The notes beneath the pieces are model-generated. The model did not search any database. It saw only the letters and a list, made by a program, of their open reading frames with translations, and had not been told where the DNA came from. Shown here one piece after another: positions 12,401 through 23,049 of a stretch of 64,000 nt of DNA. How positions within the stretch are numbered: position 1 is the first letter of the stretch; each line of letters starts with the position of its first letter. The translations under genes were made by a program, and so were the position numbers. The DNA is from Dugong dugon (taxonomy: Eukaryota; Chordata; Mammalia; Sirenia; Dugongidae): the NCBI GenBank assembly GCA_030035585.1, contig CM057482.1, positions 43,009,501 through 43,073,500 on the forward strand, read 5' to 3'.

Positions 12401-13238
12401 TCATTCTCATTTGAGTCTAGGAATTTTTTGATTCCATCTCTGATTTCTTCTATTACCCAGTGATGTGTAAGCAGGGTATTATTCAGTTTCCATGTCATTG
12501 ATATTTTTTTCCTTGCTCTTTGTGTTGTTAATTTCTACCTTGATGGGATTGTGGTCAGAGAAGATACTTTGAATTATCTCAACGTTTTGGATCTTGTTGA
12601 GGATTGCTCTGTGGACTAAGATATGGTCTATTCTGGAGAAGTTTCCATGTGCATTGGAAAAGAATGTGTACTTTGCAGCAGTTGGATGGAGTGTTCTATA
12701 TGTCTATGAGGTCAAGTTGGCTGATTCTGCCCTTTAGGTCTTCTGTATCTTTGCTGAGTTTCTTTGTAGATGTTCTGTTCTTTACTGAAAGTGGTGTGTT
12801 GAAGTCTCCTACTATTTTTGTGGAACTGTCAATTTCTCTTTTCAGTGCTGTTAGAGTTTTTTTTATGTATTTTGGAGCCCTGTCATTGGGTGCGTAGATG
12901 TTTACTATGGTTATGTCTTCATGATGGATCGTCCCCTTAATCATTATATAGTGTCCTTCTTTGTCTTTTATGGTGGATTTTGTTTTAAAGTCTATTTTAT
13001 CTGAGATTAGTATTGCCACTCCTGCTCCTTTTTGGTAGTTGTTAGCTTGGTATATTTTTTTCCAACCTTTGACTTTTAATAAATTCACATCTTTGTTTCT
13101 AAGGTGTGTCTCTTGTAGACAGCATATTGATGGATCCGGTTTTCTTATCCATTCCGTCACTCTCCATCTCTTTATGGGTTCATTGAGTCCATTTACATTC
13201 AGTGTAATTATTGATAGATGTGAGTTTGTTGCTGTCAT
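9418..13238 (-). pseudogene. L1 ORF2 (endonuclease-reverse transcriptase), broken
   Basis: Starts at ATG 13238. The endonuclease is open for 180 codons (13238-12696): LSIITLNVNGLN, CCLQETHLR with the catalytic Glu, NIYAPN, and GDFNTPL. It then loses frame. The reverse transcriptase follows in pieces: 11952-11704, 11630-11442 and the long segment 11476-10970 carrying [27 protein letters not shown] and catalytic FADD. The C-terminal domain is open for 274 codons (10805-9981). The segment 9981-9778 carries a CX3CX7HX4C motif ([18 protein letters not shown]). The end is about the TAA at 9418-9420. A C-run at 12041-12053 is an expansion. At least seven breaks exclude a functional protein, though catalytic motifs survive locally. 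Confidence 0.95.
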
Positions 13239-13647
13239 TTTGTAGTGCTTTTCTTTGTGGTGCTAAAGTTTTCTTTGTTCTTCTTACTCTCCTGTGCTGA
13301 GTTACTTTTGTTTATGGATTTTTTTTTCATTTCTTTTGTTTTTGCTGAGACTTTATGTTATTCCTCTTTATTTTTATGAGTATGTTTGTTAACTTTCTTT
13401 GTGGCTATCATGAATTTTACCCTTATCTTTCTAAGTTTGAAGCAGTCTACCATTACTTGGTATCGCCTTGCCTTCCTCTCCATTAGATGGTTCTATACCT
13501 ATGCCGTTCATTCCCTATTTTATTGTTTTTATGTTGTTGTCATTTACTGATTAACTGCTCAGATTCCTTGTTGTATTTCTTTTGGTTTTGGATAGACCTT
13601 GAGAGTTCGTTTCGTAGATTGGCATCTGACTGGTACGATCCTGCGTC
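13239..13647 (-). other. L1 inter-ORF spacer
   Basis: About 409 bases between the ORF1 stop (TAG, 13650-13648) and the ORF2 ATG (13238). A-rich on the element strand and without a conserved frame, matching the 449-base spacer of the first L1. Confidence 0.8.
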
Positions 13648-14658
13648 CTAGATTCTGCCTGGGAGCTGAAGTTGTTTGTCCTCAGATCGAAGAACTCCCT
13701 TTAATAATTCTTGTAAGTTTTGTTTGGCTTTTACATATTCCCTTAATTTCTGTTTATCTGGAAATTTCACCATCATATTTGAATGAGAGTTTTGCAAGAT
13801 ATATTATTCTTGGCTGGCAATATTTTTTTCTTTCAAGATTTTATATATGTCATCCCACTGCCTTCTTGCCTGCGTGGTTTCTGGCAAATAATCTGAGCTT
13901 AGTCTTATTGTTTCTCACGAGCTGCTGTCAGAATTCTTTGTTTGTCTTTGTCTTTGTGATTATCATATGCCTTGGTTGTTTTCTTTTGGGGTCTATCCTA
14001 TATGGGGTTCGTTGAGCTTCCTGGATGGCCAGCTTTTCATCTTTCATGATATTGGGGAAGTTTTCTGTCAGCAGTTCTTCAGTGATCCTCTCTGTGTTTT
14101 CTGTTTTTTCCCCCTGTTCTGGAAATCCAATCACTCGCAATTTTTGCTTTTGATTGTATCGCACATAACTCTCAGGGTCTCTTGATTTTTCTTTGTTCTT
14201 TTTTCTGAGTTTTCCTCCAAGAGATTTGTATCCAAGTGTTTGTCATCACTTCCACTGATCCTCTCTTTCACCGTTTCAAATCTGCTTCTCAGCCCTTCTG
14301 TGACACCGTCCATTTCTGAAATCTTGTTGTTTATCTTTTCGATTTCTTATTGTTGTTTTTATATAATTTCTGGTTGTGAATTTATTTTTGCATTTTGTTC
14401 CTGCATTATTCTGCTGAATTCTTCCAATTTTTTGTCTGTATTTTCCATGAATTTGTCTATTTTTTCCTCATTTTTGTCTGCTTTTTGCTTCAGCTTTTGG
14501 AGAATTCTGTGTATTAGAGATTTGAATTCCCTATGAGGTAGTTCTAGTGCCTTTTCTTCCACTGGAAAGTCATCTGGTGTTTTTTTTTGAACACCTACTG
14601 GAACTGTCTTGTCCTGTGTTTGTAAATGTGTTGATATTGTCTGCTGTCTTTGGGGCAT
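13648..14658 (-). pseudogene. L1 ORF1 (RNA-binding chaperone), broken
   Basis: Starts ATG at 14658 (MPQRQQTIST). The N-terminal third is rich in Glu/Lys/Gln and coiled-coil-like (EFKSLIHRILQKLKQKADK). The middle RRM-like block reads KLRVIGFPEQGEKTENTERI (about 14143-14084). The C-terminal domain ends before the stop at 13650-13648. Stops and frame changes occur near 14359, 14150 and 13928. The total of 1011 bases equals the ORF1 span of the first L1, so the net indel effect is nil. As in other L1s it would have worked as an RNA-coating trimer with ORF2p. Confidence 0.92.
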
Positions 14659-16319
14659 TCAGTAGTTATTTTTCTCCTTTATTGATTGTATATTTGTTTG
14701 TTTCATCCCTTTGTTTTTTTTAATTTGGCTATGTCTGAGCAGGCGGGCTATGTGTTCTTTGTTGTTTCCTCATCTGTGGGCACAAAACTTTTTGCCTCCT
14801 TCTCCAATTGGCAGGGTCAGTCACTCAGATATGGTATGACAGGGCAGGTCTAGCTGAAGAGGAGTTACTGGGATGGGTTGTTTGTGGCACTTACTACAGC
14901 CACCAGGGCTGGTCGGTAATCAGTACAGGGTAGGTTCCAGTAGGCTGTGCCTGTGCTGTTTGGTGGTGTGATGTTAGGTGCATGGTGCAGGTAGGCAGGA
15001 TGTAGTGGGGAGATTGTTATTTGTGGGGCTAAGATGGATATGGGAGAGAGGAGAGATGAACAGGAGCCAAAAACATACAAACAAGCAAAAAAGAATGCTA
15101 GGGTAGCTTGCCATTGGAGTGGAGAGACAAGAGTCTATGAAATGGAGAAAAACAAAAAGTGGAAGAGAAGGAAAAAAAGAAAAGAAAAGAATGAATAAAT
15201 AAAAATCAGAAAGGGAAAAGAACAGCAAAGTTCCCATGGATCCTACCAGTGCAGCTATGAGGTCTGGGGAAGTTGTTCTCAGGTCTTGCAGTACAGCCTG
15301 GCTAAAAGGCATAGAGGTATACAATGTCAAGTATTCAGGGAACAGAAAGAGAAGGAAGTTATAGACAGATGAGAAACTGAGTAATGAAGAAAGACAAAAG
15401 GGAAAAATTGGGAAAAGAAAACAGAACAAATTTTTTTTTTTTTTAAAAAACGAAAAGAACAAGAAAAGCCCCCAAAACCAGAGGAAAAAAAAGAAGAAGA
15501 AGAAAAGAAATATCCTCAGGGATTCCTCTGCACGTCTGTGCAAGCCGAGGAGTTAGGTTCCAAGCCATGCAGCACCGCCTGGCCAGAACAAGCTGCCAAC
15601 TCAAGAAAAGGAAAATAAAACAAACAAACAATTCAAAACAAACAAATGAACAAAAGCCCCGGGATCCTACCAGTACGGCAGCCCAGATCGGGAAGCAGCT
15701 CCACACTCTAGAGGAGCTCTGCAGCCCCTCAGGAAGAAGCAAAGATGGCACACAGAGCCAGGTATTTGAGCTAAAGGAGGGGGAGGTGGTGAGAGGTAAG
15801 GAAGAAATCAAAAGAAGTGGGAAAAAAGCAACACCAGCAGCCAACAAATGGCACTCAACCAGCCAGCCAGCCAGTGCAGGCTGGTGGAATCCAAGCAGCT
15901 GGTGCTTCCCGGACAGAGGCTTTGTTCATGAGAAGCAGAGGAGGCCGAGTGGGGGTGAAGAAGGGTGGGGGGTGGGAAAGCATATATCGCAAATTACCGG
16001 TTGTTTTGTCTCCCGCTGGACGCTCCATGAGGCTGCTTTCTCGTACCTCCTGTTTGCTGGTCTCCGAAAGGAGTCCAAGATGGTGGATCCGCACTGCATT
16101 AGCTGATAGGGGACCTCTGCATGAATCTCTCCTCGCTCTGTCAGTTCTCTGTCAGTTTTCTCACTCCATTTGGTGCTTGGCTGAGTTCTTTATCTCTTCA
16201 TTTGATGTTTCAGGGTTTCACGATTGTTGTTTTCTCTGTTCGGCTTAGTTGTTTTGGATCTTTGCTGTGGAGGAACGGCATGGTGCTTCTGCCTAGAGCA
16301 CCATTTTGCTGGAAGTCCG
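14659..16319 (-). promoter_or_regulatory. L1 5' UTR (internal promoter region)
   Basis: About 1.66 kb upstream of ORF1, extending to the 5' target-site duplication. By analogy with other L1s it should hold the internal Pol II promoter. It is more GC-rich near the 5' end (15850-16300) and contains an A/T homopolymer patch at 15430-15450 and a (CCAG)n patch near 15858-15873. The antisense strand carries a 179-codon open frame (15567-16106), treated in the findings. The long sense frame 15543-14974 is low-complexity Phe-rich sequence from A/T tracts and is not called. Confidence 0.75.
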
Positions 16320-16332
16320 GATGATTAATTTT
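16320..16332 (+). repeat. L1 target-site duplication, right copy
   Basis: gatgattaatttt, directly after the L1 5' end (which reads tccgg on the plus strand). It has one mismatch to the left copy. Confidence 0.75.
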
Positions 16333-17273
16333 GCATTGTATGTTTTCACACATGTGTTATGATCTTTTCTAATCTTAGACATGACTCACTAGTCTCTATT
16401 AAATTCTATGTTTATTTCTATATTAAAATCAATATATTTGCATCCTTATATTTGCTTTTGAATTGTGTATGTCTCAGATTTACAGTCTAGAGAATTGTAA
16501 CGGAGCTGAGCAAAACAAGGATTTAGATTTGCATTACCTTCAGGTCCTGTTAATTTAAAGCATGCACAGACTTCTAAGGTATTTTTTTCTAACCTCAGCT
16601 AGTTTCCTGTCTTGATCAAATCGAGTACATTATGTGACCACTTATCAAAATTGTATGAACTTTTCCTGTGGAAAATAGTCTGAGAAAATATGTACACATA
16701 CATTTTGGGCAAGTTGTTAAACCTGGCATTAAAAAAATATGTATATTGTTTCTAAACTAATACTTTAGCCCACTATCATCTATATGCCACTCCAAGACAC
16801 ACCTCTTTGCAAGACTTTCTATTTGCTATGCTTCAAATTACTCTGAAATTACAGTCTACACAACTGATTATCAGATGGAAACACTGAAACAGAGATAAAA
16901 TGTCTTTTCTACTCCCCCAAACCTAATGAATGAAGAGTTGCTTTTTTTTTCTTTTCCTCTGCTCTTAAAACCGTCATTTCTCTCAGATTAAACAGCTAAA
17001 TTGAACCACCTGTGAAGAAAACAATGTGATTTATTTCCAGTACAGGTAATTCTGATTCTGATAACCTCTGCCTAAAAGCAAAAGCTTCTTAAGGCACTTT
17101 TTTCTGCTAAGCAATTTCTGAGTGGTTCGTTATTTTCAGAACAGCTCTCCTCACCTCTGAGTGTAAGGGATCATCGTTGCATTGTGAGGGTCCGCTTGGG
17201 TGTTGTACATTTTTAGTTGCTAAGTGTCAGTTAAGCAGACCTGGTTCTTTTCTTTTAGGAATTTTCTATCAGT
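16333..17273. other. Unique DNA, no feature recognised
   Basis: AT-rich DNA right of the L1. No repeat or coding signal stands out; a T-run with C interruptions is near 16940-16960. Confidence 0.55.
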
Positions 17274-17284
17274 GTTATGATAAC

Positions 17285-17443
17285 AGAAGCCCTGGTGGTA
17301 CAGTGGTTAAGAGCTTGGCTGCCAACCAAAAGGTCAGCAGTTCAAATCCACCAGTCATTCAAACCCTGTGGGGCAGTTTTATTCTGTCCTATGGGGTCAC
17401 TGTGAGTTGGAATTGACTTGACGGCAATAGATCTGGTTTTTTG
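17285..17443 (+). mobile_element. AfroSINE (tRNA-derived SINE)
   Basis: Starts agaagccctggtggtacagt with the A-box-like gtacagtggttaagagc and B-box-like ggtcagcagttcaaatcc, then ggggcagttttattctgtcc and a tail gacttgacggcaatag. A perfect 11-base target-site duplication, gttatgataac, flanks it (17274-17284 and 17444-17454). This is the short subtype without the central insertion. Confidence 0.95.
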
Positions 17444-17454
17444 GTTATGATAAC

Positions 17455-18010
17455 TGCCTAATAGATGATTTCCATGCTCTATCCATGGCATACGATAGAG
17501 GAACACTGATGAATTAATATACTCAAGAACTGTGGAAATTAAAAATGCCAGATCTCCAAACCATGGATAAAAGAGTTAAAATTTCTTTTCAAATATTATA
17601 TTTGCAGACAGTGGCAGGAAGCCACATCCAAAGTCAGAGGGCATTCTGATTGAGGAAATTTTTATAAAATAAAGAAATTATTTGTTAAAATAATGTCTTG
17701 AACAAAATTTATTAAAATCAAGTTATCAACATCTTTTCAATAAGCATTTCAGGCATAACTGAAGGATTGTATTTAAATTATTTAAGATTGTCTTCTTGTG
17801 TTTGGAGAAACTTTGGCTGATTGTCATTGGTAAGTTTTCTTTCAGATGAATCATACTAAGTTAACTTGTTATTTTTGAGATAAATAGAATGATTTAATAG
17901 TATTATATTTTAAGTCAAAATATCGACACTATACTTTTGTATAATCAGGAATACACATATGCGTGCATCTACATATGTACATATACTTAGAATTATAATA
18001 TCCTTATGGT
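17455..18010. other. Unique AT-rich DNA
   Basis: No coding or repeat feature recognised. Confidence 0.5.
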
Positions 18011-18020
18011 ATTCCAAAAA

Positions 18021-18226
18021 ATCCTTGGGTGGTGCAAACAGGTAAGTGCTCGACAACTAGCTGATAGGTTGGCAATTTCAACATACCCAGAGCCACCTTG
18101 GAAGACAAGACTGGCGATCTACTTCCGAAAGGTCACAGCCTTGAACGTCTTATGAAGCATTTCTACTCTGCACACATGCCATCATCACGAGTCTGAATCA
18201 ATTTGAAGACAACTAACAACAACAAC
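18021..18226 (+). mobile_element. AfroSINE, longer subtype
   Basis: atccttgggtggtgcaaaca head, gccaccttggaagacaagac centre and a tail ending in (aac)n. It is flanked by attccaaaaa at 18011-18020 and 18227-18236. This subtype has the head 'cttgggtggtgcaaac' and a middle with 'ccttggaaga...ggcgatctacttccga'. Confidence 0.9.
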
Positions 18227-18514
18227 ATTCCAAAAAGAGAGGGAAATAAAAAATATTCGTGATAAAGAACTTACTCCACTGGAGCAATTTTCATGAAGGT
18301 GTAATCATGTAGGCTGGCTAGAATGAACTTTAATCCCTTATTTCAACCCTGTTCTTACTAACTTTTCTCTTACTCTAGCAATGCAAAATAAATGTTGTAT
18401 TCCTCATAAAAGTGCATAATAAACACTTTTCACATATGTCTCATGTAACCTCAAAACAATATGATTAGGTGGGCATTAATTATCTGCATTACACCACATT
18501 GTTTTAAGAAAACA

Positions 18515-18900
18515 ACACAAAATGTTTTTAAAAGTTTTATGTACACAAATGTTCAGTTCAAAATTGGAAACAACCTAAATGTCCAAAAAAATATGTTACA
18601 TAGGAACTTATACATCTATTAAAAATTGTATTTATAGAGAATTTTCATCAACATAAAGCAATGCTATTGTTACGTTAAAAAAGGAAGATCCCAAAATCTA
18701 CATAGAGAATTGTCTCCATTATGCTCAAATATGTGGGCAGGAAAAAAAAACAAAAAAAACTGGACCACATGTAATTGTTAATTTTGTTATTCTCTAGATA
18801 GTTCCTGGCATTTTTAAGCCTTTTTTGTGGATTTTTCTAAATTTTCCCCATAATTATTCATCACCTTCATGGTTAAATAATATCTGTAAAAATAAAATGT
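18515..18900 (+). mobile_element. Old L1 (L1M-type) 3' end
   Basis: caaaattggaaacaacctaa, atgtccaaaaaaatatgtta and a downstream block ending taaaaataaaatg match the order of mammalian L1M ORF2-end/3' UTR sequence. Strongly diverged and 5' truncated. Confidence 0.7.
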
Positions 18901-19351
18901 TCATTGCTTTTTCCATAAAGAGTCACTCGCGTTCCAAAGATTTTGTACTATTGGGGTACCCGGGCATAGTGATGAGGACTAAGACGGGGACATTTCCTTG
19001 TCTGGCTATGTGGTGGCTCTCCTGTGGACAGTGCTGTACGATTATTCTTAGATCCCTGTGACAACACCAGCCTATTCAGTGATGATTTCTAGCTGGCACT
19101 TCATCAGCATATTGATTTTAAAGTTTTATCGACTTCTCTAAGACACTGCTAGGCAAGCTGTAAGCTCTTTATGTCAGCCGTCAGTCCCTCTGCTCTTCAC
19201 TCCGTGGCTTTGATCGAGCTATTGAAAGTTTCTCATGTGAAGCCTGGTACCACTGGTGAGTTGCCTAGCCTCTGAAGAATTCAAATGTCCAGCTATTCAC
19301 ATTTTTTCAAACTTTTGCAAAGCCTCATCACTTTTTCCAAGACATAAATTC
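18901..19351. other. Unique DNA
   Basis: No feature recognised; the short ORF 18825-19061 has no recognisable family. Confidence 0.5.
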
Positions 19352-20270
19352 TGTAGGCATTTCCATATGATCCGGCAATCACTCTCCTAGGTATTTACCT
19401 AAATGAGCTGAAAACGTAGGTCCCATGAAAACCTCTACCTGAATGTTTGTAGCAGCGTTTTTCATAATTGTCAAAAATGGGAAGCAACCAATTTGGAAGA
19501 TGCTCTTCAATAAGTGAATGGATAAACAAACTGTGGCACATCTATACCATGGAATATTTTTCAGTGATGAAAAGAAATGAGTGAACAAGCCACAAAAAGG
19601 CATGGAGGAATCTTAAATGCATATTGCTCAGTGAAAGAAAAGGAGTGGCACAGTGGTTAAGTGTTTGGCTGCTAACAGAAAGCTCCAGGGTTCCAATCCA
19701 CAAGCTGCTCCTAGGCGGAAAGTTGTGGCAGTCTGCTTCCATAAACATTACAGCGTTGGAAACCCTCTGGGGCAGTTCTGCTCTGTCCTATAGGGTTGCT
19801 ATGAGTTGGAATCAACTCAATGGCACCCAACAACAGCAAGTGAAAGAAGCCAGTCTGACAGAGCTATATACTGTATCATTCTAACTATATGACAGTCTGG
19901 AAAAAGCAAAACAATAGAGACAGTAAAAAGATCAGTAGTTGTCTGAGGTTCAGGGGGAGGGCACAGGGCATTTTTAGGGCAGTGAAACTATTCTGCATGA
20001 TACTATTGGTGGACACATGGCATTACGCATTTGCCAAAACCCATAGACCGTACATCCCAAAGAGTGAATCCTAATATAAACTGTGGACTTTAGCTGATAA
20101 TAATGTATCAATAATGGTTCAGTCATAACAAATCTGCCACAGAAATGTGAGATGTTAATAACAGGAGAAACAGTGTACAGGAGGGAAGGGAATATACGCC
20201 ATCTTTCTGTGCTTTCTGCAACATTTTTCGGAAAACCTAAAACTGCTCTAAACAAGAATCTATTTAAAAT
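19352..20270 (+). mobile_element. Old L1 (L1M-type) 3' end, split by a SINE
   Basis: Order of landmarks: atggataaacaaactgtggc, accatggaatatttttcagt, tcagtgaaagaa, then after the SINE gccagtctgacagagc, tagttgtctgaggttcaggg and cctaaaactgctctaaacaa. This is the classic end of an L1M element ('...aacctaaaactgctctaaa'). The AfroSINE at 19640-19838 interrupts it. Confidence 0.8.
19640..19838 (+). mobile_element. AfroSINE inside old L1
   Basis: aggagtggcacagtggttaa head, gtggcagtctgcttccataa centre, ggggcagttctgctctgtcc and a tail with caacaacagca. Target-site duplication agtgaaagaa at 19630-19639 and 19839-19848, which is part of the interrupted L1M sequence. Confidence 0.93.
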
Positions 20271-20853
20271 TTTAGAAAATTCTGCAGGCATTAACTTTTC
20301 TGAAATTGAGTCTTGCTCCTCAACCCATCTGCAAAGCCTTCCCCGTCTATTAATTAAGCAACGCTTTCTGGGGGCTCCAATCATGCCTCAGGCCCTGGGT
20401 TCACTGCTGAAGTTGCAAAGATGGTGAAGCCAGTCTTCAAAGAGCTCAGTGTCTCATGAGGAAATATGATTCAACCATGATATTGGTAGAATGGAAAAAG
20501 TACTGTAGGAACCCAGACGTGAGGGTAGTTAATCTTTCTAAAGAAGTTGGACCAGTCCCAACATGGGGGTGGGGAGTATGTATATTTAGTCCAGCAGATG
20601 GAGTAAGATGTAGATAAGTGGAACAGAAGGATGAAGGCATTCCAGTCAGAGGAAACTATGTGCAAAGAACAAGAGGCGAGATTGTATAGGGTGAGTAGAA
20701 AGAAAAGTACTGCAGCTGATAGTCTTAAAGTATATGGTGCATTTGAGGGAGCAGACTGCAACACAGGTCCAAAGGTAGCTTAATCTCCAATGCTGAAGGG
20801 CTTAGAATGCCTGTTCAGGATCATACTTCTCAAACTAGGGAAAATACAGAGTA

Positions 20854-21096
20854 CAGCGATTCTCAAAGCACCCATTCAAGAGACAATATAAAAGTGTCCC
20901 CATATTTAAATTAATATGGACTTTATATAATAAAATGTCAACTTTGCTGGAATTTTTAACACAAAACTTGAGAATTTGAAGAAAATGTTTTAGCTTATAC
21001 CAGGGATCTCCTTCTGTGTCCCCAGAACCTCTAGAGTCATCCGTTTAATCCTGTCCGCTGTTATGTTTTATTAGTATACAGCTTTGAGAATCACTA
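20854..21096. mobile_element. hAT-like non-autonomous DNA element
   Basis: Perfect 12-base terminal inverted repeats gattctcaaagc (20858-20869) and gctttgagaatc (21081-21092), extending to about 14 of 16 if cag...cta ends are included. The 'cag-g-ttctcaaag' end is typical of mammalian hAT-Charlie MITEs such as MER5/MER20. About 240 bases long; I could not see a clean 8-base target duplication. Confidence 0.55.
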
Positions 21097-21126
21097 TTAA
21101 GGAATTTGACTGGGCAAGTTGTATAT

Positions 21127-21177
21127 GGGGTCATCATGCATCAGAGCTGACTCGATAGCAGCTAACAACAACAACAA
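21127..21177 (+). mobile_element. AfroSINE tail fragment
   Basis: ggggtcatcatgcatcagag, ctgactcgatagcagctaac and (aac)n is the last 50 bases of an AfroSINE. Confidence 0.75.
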
Positions 21178-21594
21178 CATTCAGGGACTTGGAATTTATT
21201 CCATTGTCAATTTGGCACCAATGATGGATTTTAAGCAGGGAAATATATATGACCAAATTTGTGTTTTAGGAACTGATGGGAGCAAGATGTTACAGAAAAT
21301 CAGTTAGGAATGGGGGAAAAACCCAAAGATGGGGATCTATCTGGTGTGCTTCTGGAACAGCAAGGAAACAAAGTGGTTGAGGTATAGAGATAAGAAAGGT
21401 AAAAAATCAAGTTGAAGTGGGAGCCTGGAAATATAGGGTGTTGAATGAAGGTCCATGTTAAGGATTTTAGATTTTTTTCTTAATATGATGGAAGGTATTT
21501 TGAGGGCTGAGGGAGGGGAGAAACTCCTCAACTTAAACCATAAATTGGAGAACCATCATTGAAATCTTTACTTTCCAGTCCCCATACCCATTTA

Positions 21595-21797
21595 TGAGGT
21601 CCGTGTGGGGCAAACGGCTAACACACTCTTCTGATAACTGAACTTTTGAAAATTTGAGTCCACCTGGAGGCACCTCAGAAAAAAGACCTGGCAATCTACT
21701 TCTGAAAAATCAACCATTGAAAACCCTGTGGAGCACAGTTCTGTTCTGATACACAGGGGTCACCATGAGTTGGAATCAACTCTATAGCAACTGGTTT
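21595..21797 (+). mobile_element. AfroSINE, longer subtype
   Basis: gaggtccgtgtggggcaaac head, gacctggcaatctacttctg and ggagcacagttctgttctga blocks. Imperfect duplication catacccattta (21583-21594) and catacccaatta (21798-21809). Confidence 0.9.
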
Positions 21798-21924
21798 CAT
21801 ACCCAATTACAAGTCATGATTCGACTTACATTTTTGTATGTACAGCAACCATCATCTCTTTCCTGGAGTACTACAATAACGTAATAGTAATAATGCTTAC
21901 TTCAGTATATACCCTGAGGCAAAA

Positions 21925-22412
21925 ATCCATTATGTCTAAAGTCTCTCAGTGGTTCCTCACCTCTGTCAGGATGAAGTTAAAACCCTTAGCAGGACCTAAA
22001 ACTCTACCTGACTTGGTCGTTTTCTGTCTCTTCTTCAGCTTCCTCTGTCTCCTTTATCTTTCTGAGTTTCAGCCACGTTGACCTTATTTCTATTTTTTAA
22101 AGAAGAAAGATTCCTCTTAACTCAAGGTTCTTTTGCCATCACTTCCTCTTCCTAGATGCTGCTCCAATGCATCTGTCAGGTTGAATGTCACTTCCTCAGG
22201 AAAAAATCCTGGACCCCCTGTACAGACTTATGTCCCTGTCCAATAGACTCATAGCACCCATGCTTCTTCATGGAATCCACCAGGTTTTTATTTACTTGAT
22301 ATCTATCTTCCTTGCTGCACAGTAAATTTTCCAAGGGCAGGGACCGTCTTCACTGTTGCATTCTCAGTGCCTACCACCGAGCCTGGTACACAACAGGCAC
22401 TTGATAAACACA
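21925..22412 (+). mobile_element. L2 LINE 3' end
   Basis: cagtggttcctcacctctgt, gatgaagttaaaacccttag, ttgaatgtcacttcctcagg, ccaagggcagggaccgtctt and gcctggtacacaacaggcac keep the order of the L2 3' region. It ends in the usual 'cttgataaacacata' block. Confidence 0.8.
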
Positions 22413-22436
22413 TAATACTTATTTATTCCTTTGCTG

Positions 22437-22580
22437 AAGCTGCTTTGGGGGAGAAAGATGTGGCAATCTGCTTCTGTAAATGTTTACAGCCTCGGAAACC
22501 CTATGGGGCAGTTCTGCTCTGCCCCATAGAGACACTATGAGGTAGAACTGACTGGACAACAGAGGGCTTTTTGGTTTTAC
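22437..22580 (+). mobile_element. AfroSINE, 5' truncated
   Basis: Begins in the centre (agatgtggcaatctgcttct), then ggaaaccctatggggcagtt and a tail ending ttttggttttac. The tRNA-like head is reduced to gctgctttggg. Confidence 0.88.
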
Positions 22581-23049
22581 ATATTGATTGAATGAATAAA
22601 TCATTTCATAGATACATACTTCTGGGTCTACTGCCACCATGTGTGGTGAGGTAGGACCAGTTGTGTACATTCCCCATGAAATTTTCCGTTTATTAAAGGA
22701 AGAGCCTTCTTACATGCTCCAGAACATCTAGCACTGTGGTAGTAGATGTTTGATACAAAGCTTGATTTTGTTGGCCCCTTGAAAGAGTTAAATCACCTAA
22801 TTAGACTTATCCTGACTAGGTATAGAACTTGGTTACTACTTAGAGCACAAGGCATGAATGAGGGCCAGTGAATTGTCCTTTTTACAAATCCCTTGGCATT
22901 TGACTCACATCCTATCTGACAGCTTATTCTCTATCTACATCCTAAATTTGGGTATTATCCAGAGTATCCTCCTCAGACCTCTCTTTTCTCCTCCCTCAGA
23001 CTTTAGAATACTAGTTCTAAAGAGGTGGGTGGCCATTGGATTTGTGGGG
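22581..23049. other. Unique DNA
   Basis: No coding or repeat feature recognised. Confidence 0.5.

Larger units (their letters stand above)
8254..16319 (-). mobile_element. L1 LINE, near full-length, minus strand
   Basis: A minus-strand L1 of about 8.07 kb with 5' UTR (16319-14659), ORF1 (14658-13648), spacer (13647-13239), ORF2 (13238-9418) and 3' UTR (9417-8254). It is bounded by gatgattgatttt (8241-8253) and gatgattaatttt (16320-16332), a 12/13 match taken as the target-site duplication. Because the duplication encloses the entire 3' region, the compound tail described below arrived in the same insertion. Reading frames carry several stops and frameshifts, so it is inactive, but it is much better preserved than the copy at 1-5165. 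The 3' UTR wording matches the L1 I know from elephants. Confidence 0.95.
20420..21540 (+). mobile_element. Ancient interspersed repeat (class not assigned), interrupted
   Basis: Blocks such as ctatgtgcaaagaacaagag (about 20655), gacttggaatttattccatt and gattttaagcagggaaatat belong to a long old mammalian repeat also present at 27840-30340, 38440-38780 and 60600-61790. The class cannot be named from memory. A hAT-like element and a SINE tail interrupt it. Confidence 0.5.

Noticed and set aside
14974..15543. 189-codon minus-strand open frame in the L1 5' UTR
   Set aside because: It is made of long Phe and Lys runs translated from A/T homopolymer tracts; no domain, and no counterpart in the other L1 can be seen.
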